Assembly (NCBI RefSeq): GCF_020829645.1
Contig: NZ_JAIVFS010000002.1
Span: forward strand, 62,001-126,000
DNA: 64,000 nt
Reading direction: 5' to 3'
From: Nostoc mirabile CHAB5784
Lineage (GTDB): Bacteria > Cyanobacteriota > Cyanobacteriia > Cyanobacteriales > Nostocaceae
The notes beneath the pieces were generated by a model that searched no databases, was not told the DNA's origin, and saw only the letters and a list, made by a program, of their open reading frames with translations. The translations under genes were made by a program, and so were the position numbers. Of the stretch, positions 32,736 to 42,041 are shown piece after piece (within the stretch, counting starts at the first letter, position 1; each line of letters begins with the position of its first letter).

Positions 32736-33116
32736 ATGCCTAGTGTTGAAGCCGACGAAAACCGAGAGCATCGCATTAAAACAGAGATCATTGTAGATGC
32801 TGAAGATAAAGAAGACCGGGCAATGGGTTGGTACTATTACCTCGAAGAGTCCCTGAATTTTCCCTTTATGGCTAAATGGACTAAGAAGGGACGCAAATCA
32901 GGTTCTACCGAGGAGAAACAAGTGGAAGTGCTGGGAATGGCCCCAGATGATGAGTGCTTAAAAGATATGCTTGTAGAAGTGGCTTATATTAATGGTAAGG
33001 ATGATGATGTATATTCTGCAAAGTTATCTGAAATAGCAGCCATTGATGCTGACAGCGAAACTCAAGAAGCGATCGCAGACTGGCTCTATTGGATTGCCAG
33101 AGGATATAAATTTTAA
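32736..33116 (+). CDS. ccbP: CcbP-type calcium-binding protein
   Basis: A 126-aa acidic protein matching the pattern of the cyanobacterial calcium-binding protein CcbP: RIKTEIIVDAEDKEDRAMGW, YYYLEESLNFPF, VEVLGMAPDDECLKDMLVEV and DADSETQEAIADWLYWIARG. In Anabaena, CcbP lowers free calcium and is removed during heterocyst differentiation. The surface is rich in Asp/Glu that would hold calcium. Compared with the family pattern, the middle (KKGRKSGSTEEKQ) is more basic. It is convergent with the acetyltransferase gene, the stops being only 3 bp apart. Confidence 0.8.
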   Translation: MPSVEADENREHRIKTEIIVDAEDKEDRAMGWYYYLEESLNFPFMAKWTKKGRKSGSTEEKQVEVLGMAPDDECLKDMLVEVAYINGKDDDVYSAKLSEIAAIDADSETQEAIADWLYWIARGYKF

Positions 33117-33119
33117 ATT

Positions 33120-33680
33120 CTAGGATAAATACCGAATGACGCGGCAGGGATTGCCAGCAGCGACAACATTCTCAGGTATATCTTTGACAACTACACTGCC
33201 AGCACCAATGGTTGTGTTATCACCAATAGTTACACCTGGACAAATAATTGCACTGCCACCAATCCAGACATTGTTACCAATGTTAATTGGGGCAGCTAAT
33301 TCTCTCCCAGAAAGACGAATTTCTGGCTCTGTTGGGTGATAAGCAGTATAAATTTGCACATAAGGAGCGCACAAGACATTTTCACCAATATGAACTGTAT
33401 TGCAGTCTAAAATTACACAGCCATAGTTCATAAAAAATCTGTCGCCAGCGAAAATATTACTGCCATAGTCACAGTGAAATGGTGGCAGAATTAACACTTT
33501 TTCACCTATCTTTCCAAATAACTCTTGCAAAATTTGCTGCCGTTGCTCTTGCTGTTCTTCAGTCGTAGAATTGTAACTTCGCAATAGACGACTAGCTCGC
33601 TTATTTTCGGCAGCCAATTCTGGATCTTCCGCCAGATATAATTCGCCTGCGAGCATTTTCTGTTTTTCGGTTTTTTCCAT
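33120..33680 (-). CDS. Maltose/galactoside O-acetyltransferase-like protein
   Basis: A 186-aa hexapeptide-repeat acetyltransferase that transfers acetyl from acetyl-CoA to a sugar. The Maa/LacA N-terminus (EKQKMLAGELYLAEDPEL) starts at the ATG at 33680, which is preferred over one at 33767. The left-handed beta-helix part includes FHCDYGSNIFAGDRFFMNYG, the catalytic His in YTAYHPTEPEIR, IGNNVWIGGSAIICPGVTIG and GAGSVVVKDIPENVVAAGNP. It probably forms a cytoplasmic trimer. The exact acceptor is unknown. Confidence 0.92.
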   Translation of the reverse strand: MEKTEKQKMLAGELYLAEDPELAAENKRASRLLRSYNSTTEEQQEQRQQILQELFGKIGEKVLILPPFHCDYGSNIFAGDRFFMNYGCVILDCNTVHIGENVLCAPYVQIYTAYHPTEPEIRLSGRELAAPINIGNNVWIGGSAIICPGVTIGDNTTIGAGSVVVKDIPENVVAAGNPCRVIRYLS

Positions 33681-33830
33681 AACAGACTTATTTAGCTTCT
33701 TGATTCTAGGATACACCTTAGTAGCGGCTAGAGTAGCTCCATCCATATCAAAACCGCCATGAATCAAAATTCCAGATACTGGTGAAGAAAATCTGAGTAA
33801 TTTAATTGAAGTGGCAACAGAAAGGACTAA

Positions 33831-35114
33831 TTAACTAAATATGGCATAAGTAGCTTTTCCCTGCCTTTTAGCTCGGTACATAGCAATATCAGCATCCCGT
33901 AGCAGAGTTGCAGGCTCCTCATAATTACTAAAATTCCAAGTAATACCAATGCTAGCTGTAGTAGATAATTGATATCCATTCAGGTTAACTGGCAATCGTA
34001 AGGAGTCTTGAATTCGTTTGGCAACATTGGTAGCGTCGGTAATATCTTTAATATCCTCCAAAAGAACAGTAAACTCATCACCACCAAATCGTGCTACAGT
34101 ATCGCCACCGCGTAAGCACGACTCTAAACGTCTAGCGATCGCTACTAAAAAATCATCCCCTATTCCATGCCCAAAGCGATCGTTAATCTCTTTGAAGCCA
34201 TCTAAATCCAAAAATAAAACTGCAAAATAATAATCGCTTCTGCGTTTGCTACGTTCAATGGTTTGTCTGAGCCGATCTAAAAATAAAACCCGATTCGGTA
34301 ATTCTGTAAGCCCATCATAAAACGCATTACGCATCAGTTGCGCCTCAGTCTGCTTGCGTTTGGTGATGTCTTGAAAAACTAAAACCGCGCCAGTAATATT
34401 GCCATTTTGATCGCGGATGGGTGCAACATTATCCCCAATGGATATTTCTTTGCCATCTTTGGTAATCAATATACAGTTTTCTGGTAAATTTAAAACTTCG
34501 CCTGCTTCGATTACGTATGTAGCTAAATTTTCAATTTTTTCTCCTACATCTTTGTCAACTAAGCTAACGACTTCTACTAAATCTTTCTCGAATGCTTCAC
34601 TTTGCTTCCAGCCAGTGATTATTTCTGCTATAGGATTCATCATTTGAATACAACCATTTGCATAAGTCACAATCACTGCACAGCCCATGCTGTTAATAAT
34701 TGCCGCCAGCCTCTGTTTTTCTTCGTATAATATCTTTTTGGTCTGATGTTTGTACAGAGCCATTTCAATCGCAAAACGTAAATCACTTTCAACAAATGGT
34801 TTGACTATATAACTAAAAGGCTCACTTAGCTGATTTTTTTGTAATTTTTTATATACCGAACCGTCTATTAGAAATACTACAGGCACATGGAAATGATTCT
34901 GGATAATATCCGCTACGTGTACACCGTCAATTTCTCCAGCTAGGTAGCTATCAATTAATACTAAATGTGGATGATTTTCTGCTACCTTTTTTATTGCCTC
35001 TTCACCAGACTTAGTTATTTCTAAAACTGAATAACCTAATTTTTGTAAACTCTTTCTAATATTTGAGGCTAGGATTTTTTCGTCCTCAACAACTAGGATT
35101 TTGCAGGCGAACAT
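33831..35114 (-). CDS. Response regulator with PAS and GGDEF domains (diguanylate cyclase)
   Basis: A 427-aa protein. The receiver domain has ILVVEDE, phospho-acceptor D55 in LVLIDSYL and K105 in YIVKPF. A PAS domain runs about residues 135-255 (IINSMGCAVIVTYANG to VLVFQDITKRKQ). The C-terminal GGDEF domain has DGLTELPNR, the intact active site RFGGDEF at 342-348 and an RGGD I-site at 335-338 for product inhibition. It should make cyclic-di-GMP in response to phosphorylation by an unlinked histidine kinase. There is no EAL domain. It is transcribed alone. Confidence 0.94.
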   Translation of the reverse strand: MFACKILVVEDEKILASNIRKSLQKLGYSVLEITKSGEEAIKKVAENHPHLVLIDSYLAGEIDGVHVADIIQNHFHVPVVFLIDGSVYKKLQKNQLSEPFSYIVKPFVESDLRFAIEMALYKHQTKKILYEEKQRLAAIINSMGCAVIVTYANGCIQMMNPIAEIITGWKQSEAFEKDLVEVVSLVDKDVGEKIENLATYVIEAGEVLNLPENCILITKDGKEISIGDNVAPIRDQNGNITGAVLVFQDITKRKQTEAQLMRNAFYDGLTELPNRVLFLDRLRQTIERSKRRSDYYFAVLFLDLDGFKEINDRFGHGIGDDFLVAIARRLESCLRGGDTVARFGGDEFTVLLEDIKDITDATNVAKRIQDSLRLPVNLNGYQLSTTASIGITWNFSNYEEPATLLRDADIAMYRAKRQGKATYAIFS

Positions 35115-35949
35115 ATTACAATAACCTGTTTGCTAAGATTCAGATTTTTGTTCTGAGTATCAACTCATCTAAAATTTCATTATTCTATCATAAACAATCT
35201 CTAGCTATTCTGTCTTCTTGCTTGATATAAATACTGAGTCACGATCAAATAACATCATTTTATTAAACTCCAATAATTTCTGTACTTGTCAAAGCTAATT
35301 TTGATTATTTCATGCGGCTAATGTCAAGCTATTAACATCAAATATAAATTTCCATGTAATTACTAGCAATCAAAAAGCGATTTTCATAAATTATGCAATA
35401 ATTCTTTTGAAGAAAATAAATATTAATAAGTATAGGATTTATGTATAAATTAATCAAGACAAAAAAACCTCAAATAACAACATAGTACTTTTATACAAGT
35501 GAAGATAATATAATGTGTTATATTTAATACAATAGGATTTACTCACTAAAATATTACTAAAACTAATTATTATCTGAAATTAAAAACTTTAATATCGCTT
35601 TGTCTACAAATAGTTTTTGTCTCAGCCGGAGTCGAAATTACCGTCTGAAACTGTCTTAAATTTTCAATGGTAAGCGAAATAGTATTATTTAAAACTATTG
35701 AGAGCAGTTTCCGCACAGAGAGGGTACAGGAAAAAATAATTAACCACAGATGAACGTATATACTCGTAGGGGCGTACATCTGTGCATTGGTGTCAATTTA
35801 AATTAGAAATAGCTTAACTGAAGGCTTGACTCACCCGCCTGGAACTTTAGTTCCAGGCTAATAGCTAAAGTCTACTGAAGTAGACTAAAGATTTTTGGGT
35901 GTATTTAGTCATCAAGAATAGATATTGAAAAAAGAACACCTTTTGTGCT
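35115..35949. other. AT-rich intergenic region with repeat G copy
   Basis: No gene is seen in about 830 bp between the GGDEF gene and folB. The first 600 bp are very AT-rich and would contain the GGDEF promoter. The right part holds a truncated repeat of family G. Confidence 0.55.
35766..35915. repeat. Palindromic repeat family G, copy 2 (truncated)
   Basis: Begins GTAGGGGCGTACATCTGTGC, then GGTGTCAATTTAAATTAG and the palindromes GGAACTTTAGTTCC and AAGTCTACTGAAGTAGACT. The far inverted end is missing. Confidence 0.7.
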
Positions 35950-36318
35950 TTAGAGATTGGACTTACTTTTAGTCAGTTCAATGCTAATTTTGCCACTAAA
36001 GTCTGGAATAGGTGCGGCAGGTTTGCTAAGAGTGACTTGGACTTTTGTTACACGATCGCATTCTTGGAGAATAGAATCTGCGATCGTTGTTACCAATTTC
36101 TCCACCAAAGCAAACTTAGACGTTTTGACCAGATGTTGTATCAGGCTAATGACGCTGCGATAATCTAAAGTGTCTTCGATCGCGTCAGTCTTGGCGGCTG
36201 TGGAGATATCCAACCATAACCTCACATCCACCTCAAACCATTGTCCTAGCACCTGTTCTTCTGGCAGATACCCAATGTAGCCATAGCAACGAATTCCCGT
36301 TAAATGAATGCAGTCCAT
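35950..36318 (-). CDS. folB: Dihydroneopterin aldolase
   Basis: A 122-aa enzyme of folate synthesis that cleaves dihydroneopterin to hydroxymethyl-dihydropterin and glycolaldehyde. MDCIHLTGIRCYGYIGYLPE is the conserved N-terminus with the YG(x)GxxPEE pattern, D-TLDYRSVI and the catalytic Lys region LVEKLVTTIAD follow, and KPAAPIPDFSGKISIEL closes the fold. ATG at 36318 is chosen by family length; the frame extends to 36390 without a recognisable domain. It is divergent from menD. Confidence 0.92.
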   Translation of the reverse strand: MDCIHLTGIRCYGYIGYLPEEQVLGQWFEVDVRLWLDISTAAKTDAIEDTLDYRSVISLIQHLVKTSKFALVEKLVTTIADSILQECDRVTKVQVTLSKPAAPIPDFSGKISIELTKSKSNL

Positions 36319-36497
36319 AAATGTTTGAGAGCAAATTGTGCATTTTGTAGAAACTGGAGCAAGTTTGCTTGGAGATTTTCCTTCCCACAAACTCGCGTGG
36401 CGGTGTTGGGTTCCATCTTTGCATTTGTCAAACTTTCCCAGATGGATTTTAAATTGATCCTTAGAGAAAATCTAAAATTTAAGATTGTTTTATAGCT

Positions 36498-38282
36498 ATG
36501 TTTGATTTAATGCCGATCGCTTATAGGAATGTTAATCAACTTTGGGCTTATATTTTAACAGAGACGCTAAAGCGGTTGGGATTGACTTGTGCTATTATTT
36601 GTCCTGGATCACGCTCTACACCCTTAGCGATCGCCTTTGCTCAACAAGCACCTGAAATTGAAGCGATTTCCATTCTCGATGAACGTTCCGCCGCCTTTTT
36701 CGCTTTGGGACAAGCTAAAGCAACCGGACGCCCTGTGGTACTAGTTTGCACCTCTGGTACAGCAGGAGCAAATTTTTATTCAGCAGTTATTGAAGCCTCA
36801 TATAGTCGCGTACCACTGTTGATATTAACCACTGATAGACCTCCAGAATTGCGAGATTGTCACTCTGGGCAAACTGTAGATCAATTGAGATTATATGGAA
36901 ACTACCCAAATTGGCAAACAGAGTTAGCCTTACCCTCTGCTGATATGGGAATGCTAGCTTATCTGCGACAAACGGTAATTCATAGCTGGGAAAGGGCGCA
37001 AACCCCTACAAAGGGGCCAGTACATTTGAATATTCCCTTTCGCGATCCCTTAGCGCCTCTTCCTGATGGAACAGACTTGAGTTATTTGCAATCACAGTTC
37101 CACCCAGAAGACTTTTTTGCAGGAATAGCAAACACCACCCCATTCCCTACTCCCGTTCGGCTACGCTCACGGCAAGCCCATTCCCCATTCCCCATCCCCC
37201 AAGAATGGAAAGAATGCGATCGCGGCATTATTATCGCAGGTGTTGCCCAACCGTCGCAACCAGAGGAATATTGTAGAGCGATCGGGCAACTTTCCCAAAC
37301 TCTCAAATGGCCTGTGCTAGCTGAGGGACTCTCCCCAGTCAGAAATTATGCCGAACTCAACCCTTATTTGATTTCCACTTATGACCTGATTTTGCGAAAT
37401 CAGCAACTAGCAAAGCAGTTAGCGCCCGAAATGGTGATTCAGGTGGGTGAAATGCCTACAAGTAAAGAACTGCGTACCTGGATAGATGCAACCCAACCGC
37501 GACGCTGGGTAATTGACCCCAGTAACCAAAACCTCGACCCTTTGCATGGGAGGACGACGCATTTACGGATATCTGTAGAAGAGATAAAGGCAGAGGAGAT
37601 AAATTTATCTGGTTCTTCAGACTATGGAAAGCAATGGTGTGATGTAGAAGCGAAGGTTAGGTTAGCTGTTGACCAGACGATGGGGAAGATAGATGAAGTC
37701 ATTGAGAGTAAAGCAGCTTGGTTAATTTCTCAGATTTTACCACCAGGAACGCCTCTGTTTATTGCCAATAGTATGCCTGTGCGGGATGTGGAATATTTCT
37801 GGAAACCGAATAATTTAGGAGTGCGATCGTATTTTAACCGGGGTGCAAATGGCATAGATGGCACATTATCCACTGCTTTAGGAATTGCCCATCGCCAGCA
37901 AAGTAGTGTGATGTTAACGGGAGATTTAGCTCTGTTACATGATACTAATGGTTTTTTAATCCGCAATAAGTTTGTCGGACATCTGACGATTGTGTTAATC
38001 AATAACAATGGCGGCGGTATTTTTGAAATGTTACCCATTGCCAAATTTGACCCACCATTTGAAGAGTTTTTTGGGACTCCCCAAGATATTGATTTTGCTC
38101 AATTGTGCGCTACTTTTAATGTGCAGCATGAATTGATTACTTCTTGGCAGCAATTGCAGCAAAGATTAAACCCACTACAAAATACAGGAATTCGGGTTTT
38201 AGAGTTGCAGACAAATCGGAAATTAGATGCTAAGTGGCGACAAGAGAATTTAAGGAAGTTTGCCGCCGATATTGAAATTTAA
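36498..38282 (+). CDS. menD: MenD, 2-succinyl-5-enolpyruvyl-6-hydroxy-3-cyclohexene-1-carboxylate synthase
   Basis: A 594-aa ThDP-dependent enzyme that begins the committed steps of phylloquinone synthesis from isochorismate and 2-oxoglutarate. ThDP-fold signatures are present: AIICPGSRSTPLAIAFAQ, ILDERSAAFFALGQAKATGR with the catalytic Glu, TSGTAGANFYSAVIEASYSR and, in the C-terminal domain, TGDLALLHDTNGFL plus VLINNNGGGIFEMLPIA. About 24 residues near 212-235 (TPFPTPVRLRSRQAHSPFPI) come from short repeat DNA inserted in frame in the linker after the first domain. The menB gene lies 2 kb downstream. Confidence 0.96.
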   Translation: MFDLMPIAYRNVNQLWAYILTETLKRLGLTCAIICPGSRSTPLAIAFAQQAPEIEAISILDERSAAFFALGQAKATGRPVVLVCTSGTAGANFYSAVIEASYSRVPLLILTTDRPPELRDCHSGQTVDQLRLYGNYPNWQTELALPSADMGMLAYLRQTVIHSWERAQTPTKGPVHLNIPFRDPLAPLPDGTDLSYLQSQFHPEDFFAGIANTTPFPTPVRLRSRQAHSPFPIPQEWKECDRGIIIAGVAQPSQPEEYCRAIGQLSQTLKWPVLAEGLSPVRNYAELNPYLISTYDLILRNQQLAKQLAPEMVIQVGEMPTSKELRTWIDATQPRRWVIDPSNQNLDPLHGRTTHLRISVEEIKAEEINLSGSSDYGKQWCDVEAKVRLAVDQTMGKIDEVIESKAAWLISQILPPGTPLFIANSMPVRDVEYFWKPNNLGVRSYFNRGANGIDGTLSTALGIAHRQQSSVMLTGDLALLHDTNGFLIRNKFVGHLTIVLINNNGGGIFEMLPIAKFDPPFEEFFGTPQDIDFAQLCATFNVQHELITSWQQLQQRLNPLQNTGIRVLELQTNRKLDAKWRQENLRKFAADIEI

Positions 38283-38401
38283 CTATTCCATTAGGTGTTG
38301 TTTAATCGCTGGATGGAATAATATACTTGTGGTATTAAAGTTAAAAAGGCTACCCTAAAACATTTAATTCTGATTGCTAGATTGTGCGATTTTTGAATTA
38401 T

Positions 38402-38650
38402 TTATTCACCCAAAGACTTTTCTATTGCTCTTCGGATATACTTTTGGTAGGAAATACCTTCTTTTTTAGATACAGTTTTAACTGTTTCTAGCATTTCCTC
38501 TGACACTCTTAGATTTACAGTTTTGTCTTTAGGTTTAAATTCAAAAGTAACAGGCTTAAAGTTTTCTTCATGAAGATAATCTGACAAATCTTCATCTAGT
38601 AAACTTTCTAATTCTTCATCAGTTTTAATTTTAGGAAATATTTTCTTCAT
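38402..38650 (-). CDS. BrnA-like ribbon-helix-helix antitoxin
   Basis: An 82-aa protein with an acidic N-terminus that should wrap the toxin (EELESLLDEDLSDYLHEE) and a C-terminal ribbon-helix-helix DNA-binding part (TVNLRVSEEMLETVKTVSKK, GISYQKYIRRAIEKSL). It overlaps the end of the upstream BrnT-type toxin gene by 20 nt. The order toxin first, antitoxin second is the usual one for BrnT/BrnA. It is expected to repress its own operon. Confidence 0.85.
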   Translation of the reverse strand: MKKIFPKIKTDEELESLLDEDLSDYLHEENFKPVTFEFKPKDKTVNLRVSEEMLETVKTVSKKEGISYQKYIRRAIEKSLGE

Positions 38651-38933
38651 ATTTTTTCGCCTCTTTCTCTCTCATGTAACGACTACTAATAGGTCTAATT
38701 AACCTTTCTCCTTGCTTTTCACGGAATGTAAATCCTACGAAAATATATCTACCTTTGATTGATACACCTGTTGCAATAAATCTATCCTCATTTTCAGAGT
38801 GCTTTATATCAGGTGAAATCCTAAGACTTTTATCAAGAAACAAAGCCTCAATTTCCTCTAATGAGACTCCGTGCTTTTGGCATTTTTCAATATTTCCATC
38901 ATCCCAGTCAAAGCCTGATACAGCCTCTGTCAT
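38631..38933 (-). CDS. brnT: BrnT-family ribonuclease toxin
   Basis: A 100-aa RelE-fold toxin with the BrnT signatures FDWDDGNIEKCQKHGVSLEE, a central RFIATGVSIKGRYIFVGFTF and a closing RLIRPISSRYMREKEAKKYE. The ATG at 38933 fits family length; the longer frame to 39047 has no domain support. It is coupled to the BrnA-like gene. Confidence 0.88.
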   Translation of the reverse strand: MTEAVSGFDWDDGNIEKCQKHGVSLEEIEALFLDKSLRISPDIKHSENEDRFIATGVSIKGRYIFVGFTFREKQGERLIRPISSRYMREKEAKKYEENIS

Positions 38934-39214
38934 ATTATGATAGTAACTTTTGTATATACAAATGTCAATACTTAAGTCAGCGATCGCAATCTCAATTCCA
39001 ACAACGCCAAAGCTAACGCTTCCAACGTTCCTCAGCAATTTCACCAAATAGTCGTTTTAACAGTCAGAAGACGAGCGATCGCACTTTTTTTTTCCACCGT
39101 TTCTGATATACCCGCGTGTCTGCAAATGCTTCTTCACTACGAGAAACTTTATTTGTAGCCATAATTATTTTACGGAGTGCGATCGCTTTTCTCCTCTGCG
39201 CTTTTGGGTAAAAC

Positions 39215-40039
39215 TTACCCCCTTACTTCACCTTGTAACCACCCTTCCAAGTCAGCAAGAGTAGAGAAATCCAACAAAGCATTACTTAAAGCTTCCAACT
39301 GTTCCACCGATAACCCTTGAATCTGAGACAGAAGCGCATCAGGAATTGCACCCACAAGTCGGTTTAACTGTCGTAAAACGACCTTTCTTTCTCCTTCTTC
39401 CTTCGCTTCCCGAATAGCGCGTGGTTCTTCCAAATTCAGTCCCAACATCGCTTGAATCTCCTCTCGACTAAGCTTAGAAAACTTGTAGACAATAATCGTC
39501 GTCACCAAATCAATTATCGCTTGCTCCGACTGTTGCCGTGCTTGTTCCAGCAAAAACCGCGCCCCTTCCACTGCTTCTGTTTCAGAAGTAACATTTGTCA
39601 GCAACATCAAACCCAATCCCAAAGGTTGTTGTCGCAAATCCCCCAACTCATCCAGATAAACCCGCTTGACTTGACCACTTGACAACAAAGCGCGGTGAAT
39701 CGAAGAAGAAGAAGGTTCCAGGCTGCCAGAGCCAAAAATTATGACTCCAAACCAGTCATCGTAACGAATCGAGTGGCGATATAGAAACAAAAACAATTCA
39801 CTAAAGAAGCGGTGATATAGGTCTTCGTCCTTCTGAAACTGCACTTCAGCAAAAAAGACGGTTTTGGAAACTGCATTAGCCGGAGGTAAAAATACTCCAT
39901 CAATCCGAAACGCCGTTTCTTTCACTTCAACTGATTCAAACTGGTAGTTTTGGGCTTCTGGTGGTGGTTCATCTACTAATTCAAACAGCAAACCGGGAAG
40001 TTGCTTAAATAATTTGTAGAAGATGGTATCGCGCCGCAT
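39215..40039 (-). CDS. Rpn/DUF2887-type PD-(D/E)XK putative nuclease
   Basis: A 274-aa protein that begins RRDTIFYKLFKQLPGLLFEL and carries the nuclease motifs FRIDGVFLPP (Asp) and FFAEVQFQKDEDLYHRFF (E-x-Q), as in recombination-promoting nucleases. A C-terminal helical part follows (SREEIQAMLGLNLEEPRAIR, LNRLVGAIPDALLSQIQGLS). Such proteins are common and variable in cyanobacteria. A family D MITE ends 5 bp before the ATG, and its terminal GGAAG now occupies the Shine-Dalgarno position. Confidence 0.88.
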   Translation of the reverse strand: MRRDTIFYKLFKQLPGLLFELVDEPPPEAQNYQFESVEVKETAFRIDGVFLPPANAVSKTVFFAEVQFQKDEDLYHRFFSELFLFLYRHSIRYDDWFGVIIFGSGSLEPSSSSIHRALLSSGQVKRVYLDELGDLRQQPLGLGLMLLTNVTSETEAVEGARFLLEQARQQSEQAIIDLVTTIIVYKFSKLSREEIQAMLGLNLEEPRAIREAKEEGERKVVLRQLNRLVGAIPDALLSQIQGLSVEQLEALSNALLDFSTLADLEGWLQGEVRG

Positions 40040-40044
40040 TTTTA

Positions 40045-40165
40045 GGGACTTCCAGAAAATAAATTATCCAATTTACTCAGATAATATTTTTCTTTCTCCC
40101 CCTGCTAAGAGCTAATAGCCCCCCTGCCTACACCGCAATAGGATATTTTTTTAGTTGGAAGTCCC
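40045..40165. mobile_element. MITE family D, copy 2 (in the leader of the Rpn-like gene)
   Basis: A 121-bp element with ends GGGACTTCCAGAAAATAA and TTTTAGTTGGAAGTCCC, flanked by TTA on both sides (40042-40044 and 40166-40168). Same ends and target as the copy inside yoeB. Confidence 0.9.
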
Positions 40166-40302
40166 TTATTCCTCAACACCCAGACAATTACCAGATTGTA
40201 AAGGCTTGAGACAACAATTTTAGCGTAGGCGTAGCCCACCGCAGGTATCGCATGTCCCTACGTCCGCGATAAAATTCTCAAACAACAGCGCACTCCATAC
40301 CA

Positions 40303-41136
40303 ATGCAAATTAACTGGCAAACTGCCAAAACCTACGAAGATATTCTGTATCAAAAAACTGATGGCATTGCGAAAATCACCATCAACCGTCCCCATAAACG
40401 CAATGCTTTCCGTCCTGAAACAGTCTTTGAACTGTACGACGCTTTCTGTAATGCTCGTGAAGATACTACTATTGGTGTTGTTCTATTTACAGGCTATGGC
40501 CCCCATACTGATGGCAAATATGCCTTCTGTTCAGGTGGCGATCAAAGTGTGCGGGGACATGCGGGTTATGTGGACGATACTGGCATTCCCCGCTTGAATG
40601 TCCTGGACTTACAACGCCTGATTCGTTCCATGCCGAAAGTGGTGATTGCTTTAGTAGCTGGATATGCGATCGGTGGTGGACATGTCCTACACTTAATTTG
40701 CGACCTTACCATCGCCGCCGATAACGCCATTTTTGGACAGACTGGCCCGAAAGTCGGCAGTTTCGACGGTGGTTTTGGAGCCAGCTATTTAGCCCGCGTT
40801 GTGGGGCAAAAAAAAGCTAGAGAAATTTGGTTTCTCTGCCGCCAATATGATGCACAACAAGCGCTAGAAATGGGCTTAATTAATTGTGTCGTCCCAGTCG
40901 AACAACTAGAAGCAGAAGGTATTCAATGGGCGCAAGAAATTTTAGAAAAAAGTCCGATCGCAATTCGGTGTCTCAAAGCTGCGTTCAACGCTGATTGTGA
41001 TGGACAAGCTGGTTTACAAGAACTCGCTGGCAATGCCACCCTACTTTATTACATGACAGAAGAGGGGTCTGAGGGCAAACAAGCGTTTCTCGAAAAGCGG
41101 CCACCAGATTTTCGCTCTTTTCCTTGGTTACCTTAA
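40303..41136 (+). CDS. menB: 1,4-dihydroxy-2-naphthoyl-CoA synthase
   Basis: A 277-aa crotonase-fold enzyme that closes the naphthoate ring in phylloquinone (vitamin K1) synthesis for photosystem I. Family signatures: [52 protein letters not shown] (oxyanion hole) and [20 protein letters not shown]. Length is normal. It lies 2 kb from menD on the same strand, with a BrnT/BrnA pair and an Rpn-like gene in between. A strong terminator follows. Confidence 0.97.
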   Translation: MQINWQTAKTYEDILYQKTDGIAKITINRPHKRNAFRPETVFELYDAFCNAREDTTIGVVLFTGYGPHTDGKYAFCSGGDQSVRGHAGYVDDTGIPRLNVLDLQRLIRSMPKVVIALVAGYAIGGGHVLHLICDLTIAADNAIFGQTGPKVGSFDGGFGASYLARVVGQKKAREIWFLCRQYDAQQALEMGLINCVVPVEQLEAEGIQWAQEILEKSPIAIRCLKAAFNADCDGQAGLQELAGNATLLYYMTEEGSEGKQAFLEKRPPDFRSFPWLP

Positions 41137-41141
41137 AACTG

Positions 41142-41176
41142 CAAAAATCGTACCCTTTATCGAGGTGCGATTTTTG
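41142..41176 (+). terminator. Terminator after menB
   Basis: CAAAAATCGTACC and GGTGCGATTTTTG form a long stem that ends in a U-run, 6 bp after the menB stop codon. The A-run on the left arm would let it also act on the opposite strand. Confidence 0.82.
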
Positions 41177-41261
41177 TAAATGTCAACGTTTACAGCACTA
41201 AAAATCTTAAAAAAATCTTATCTTAAGCAAACTACAAAATCAGTTCAGTAATAATGGATGA

Positions 41262-41573
41262 CTAAATAACGACTGCTTTAGTCTTTACCTGTTCACATAT
41301 AGAGGCAGCTATTTCTTCTACAGGGGCAACAGCATTGTCTAAATCTGAGGCTAAGGAATGAGAAGATGTTAAAACTGGGGCTGCATCTGGCAAAATCCAA
41401 GCATCTTCCAAGGTTTCCCAAGAAGGTGCAAAAGGTGGAAGCGCCAAAGAGCAAGCCTTCCAAGTTCCTTGAACTGGCGCTCCCAATTGCTGGCACGTTC
41501 CGCCACGGCGACCCTCTGGCTGGTAATGACGGCAATATTTACAGGCAGATGCTAAAAATTTAATGGGTTTCAT
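41262..41573 (-). CDS. Conserved-looking Cys-rich small protein of unknown function
   Basis: A 103-aa protein. The N-terminal half has CKYCRHYQPEGRRGGTCQQL and WKACSLALPPF: four cysteines spaced to bind zinc or an iron-sulfur cluster. The C-terminal half is acidic and probably flexible. There is no signal peptide or membrane segment. I recall similar Cys-rich proteins in cyanobacteria but cannot name a function. The gap 41574-42041 to its right shows nothing beyond AT-rich DNA. Confidence 0.65.
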   Translation of the reverse strand: MKPIKFLASACKYCRHYQPEGRRGGTCQQLGAPVQGTWKACSLALPPFAPSWETLEDAWILPDAAPVLTSSHSLASDLDNAVAPVEEIAASICEQVKTKAVVI

Positions 41574-42041
41574 TTGGATTCATCTTTAGTGCCGTTTGCG
41601 GCTGAATTTCATCCTTATATTTTGCTTCTATGTATAAAGACGGATAAGAGCCAAAAAGCCATTATTTTCTATAGGTTTCAGCGATCCCGACGAAAAAATA
41701 AACTTTAGGATATTTTTATATTCTTGTTATATATTTCAATAATGCTTAAAGTGGTTGCCTATAGATTTTGGCTAAAACTTATTAGGGATCAAGACTAAAA
41801 CTAAAGCTTTTGATTTTTGTAGCATTTTAACTTCCTCCTTAAGGATAGCTTCAGGCATATAATTTCAGATAAATAGTCTGCTTTGATTACCACATTAGAC
41901 ATATTTCAGCAGTAAAATATATTGTTTCTCAAGAATCAAAACCATATTTATGTGAAGCAGCAAGTTATTTGAGGAGAAATTCTGCTCAATAAATAATCGC
42001 TAAACTATTTTGCTTTCAATTGAAGTCAGGACTGACTTCCT

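Noticed and set aside
33681-33767. N-terminal extension of the acetyltransferase
   Set aside because: The extra 29 residues do not match the Maa/LacA family, which begins at the EKTEKQKMLAGE-type start at 33680.
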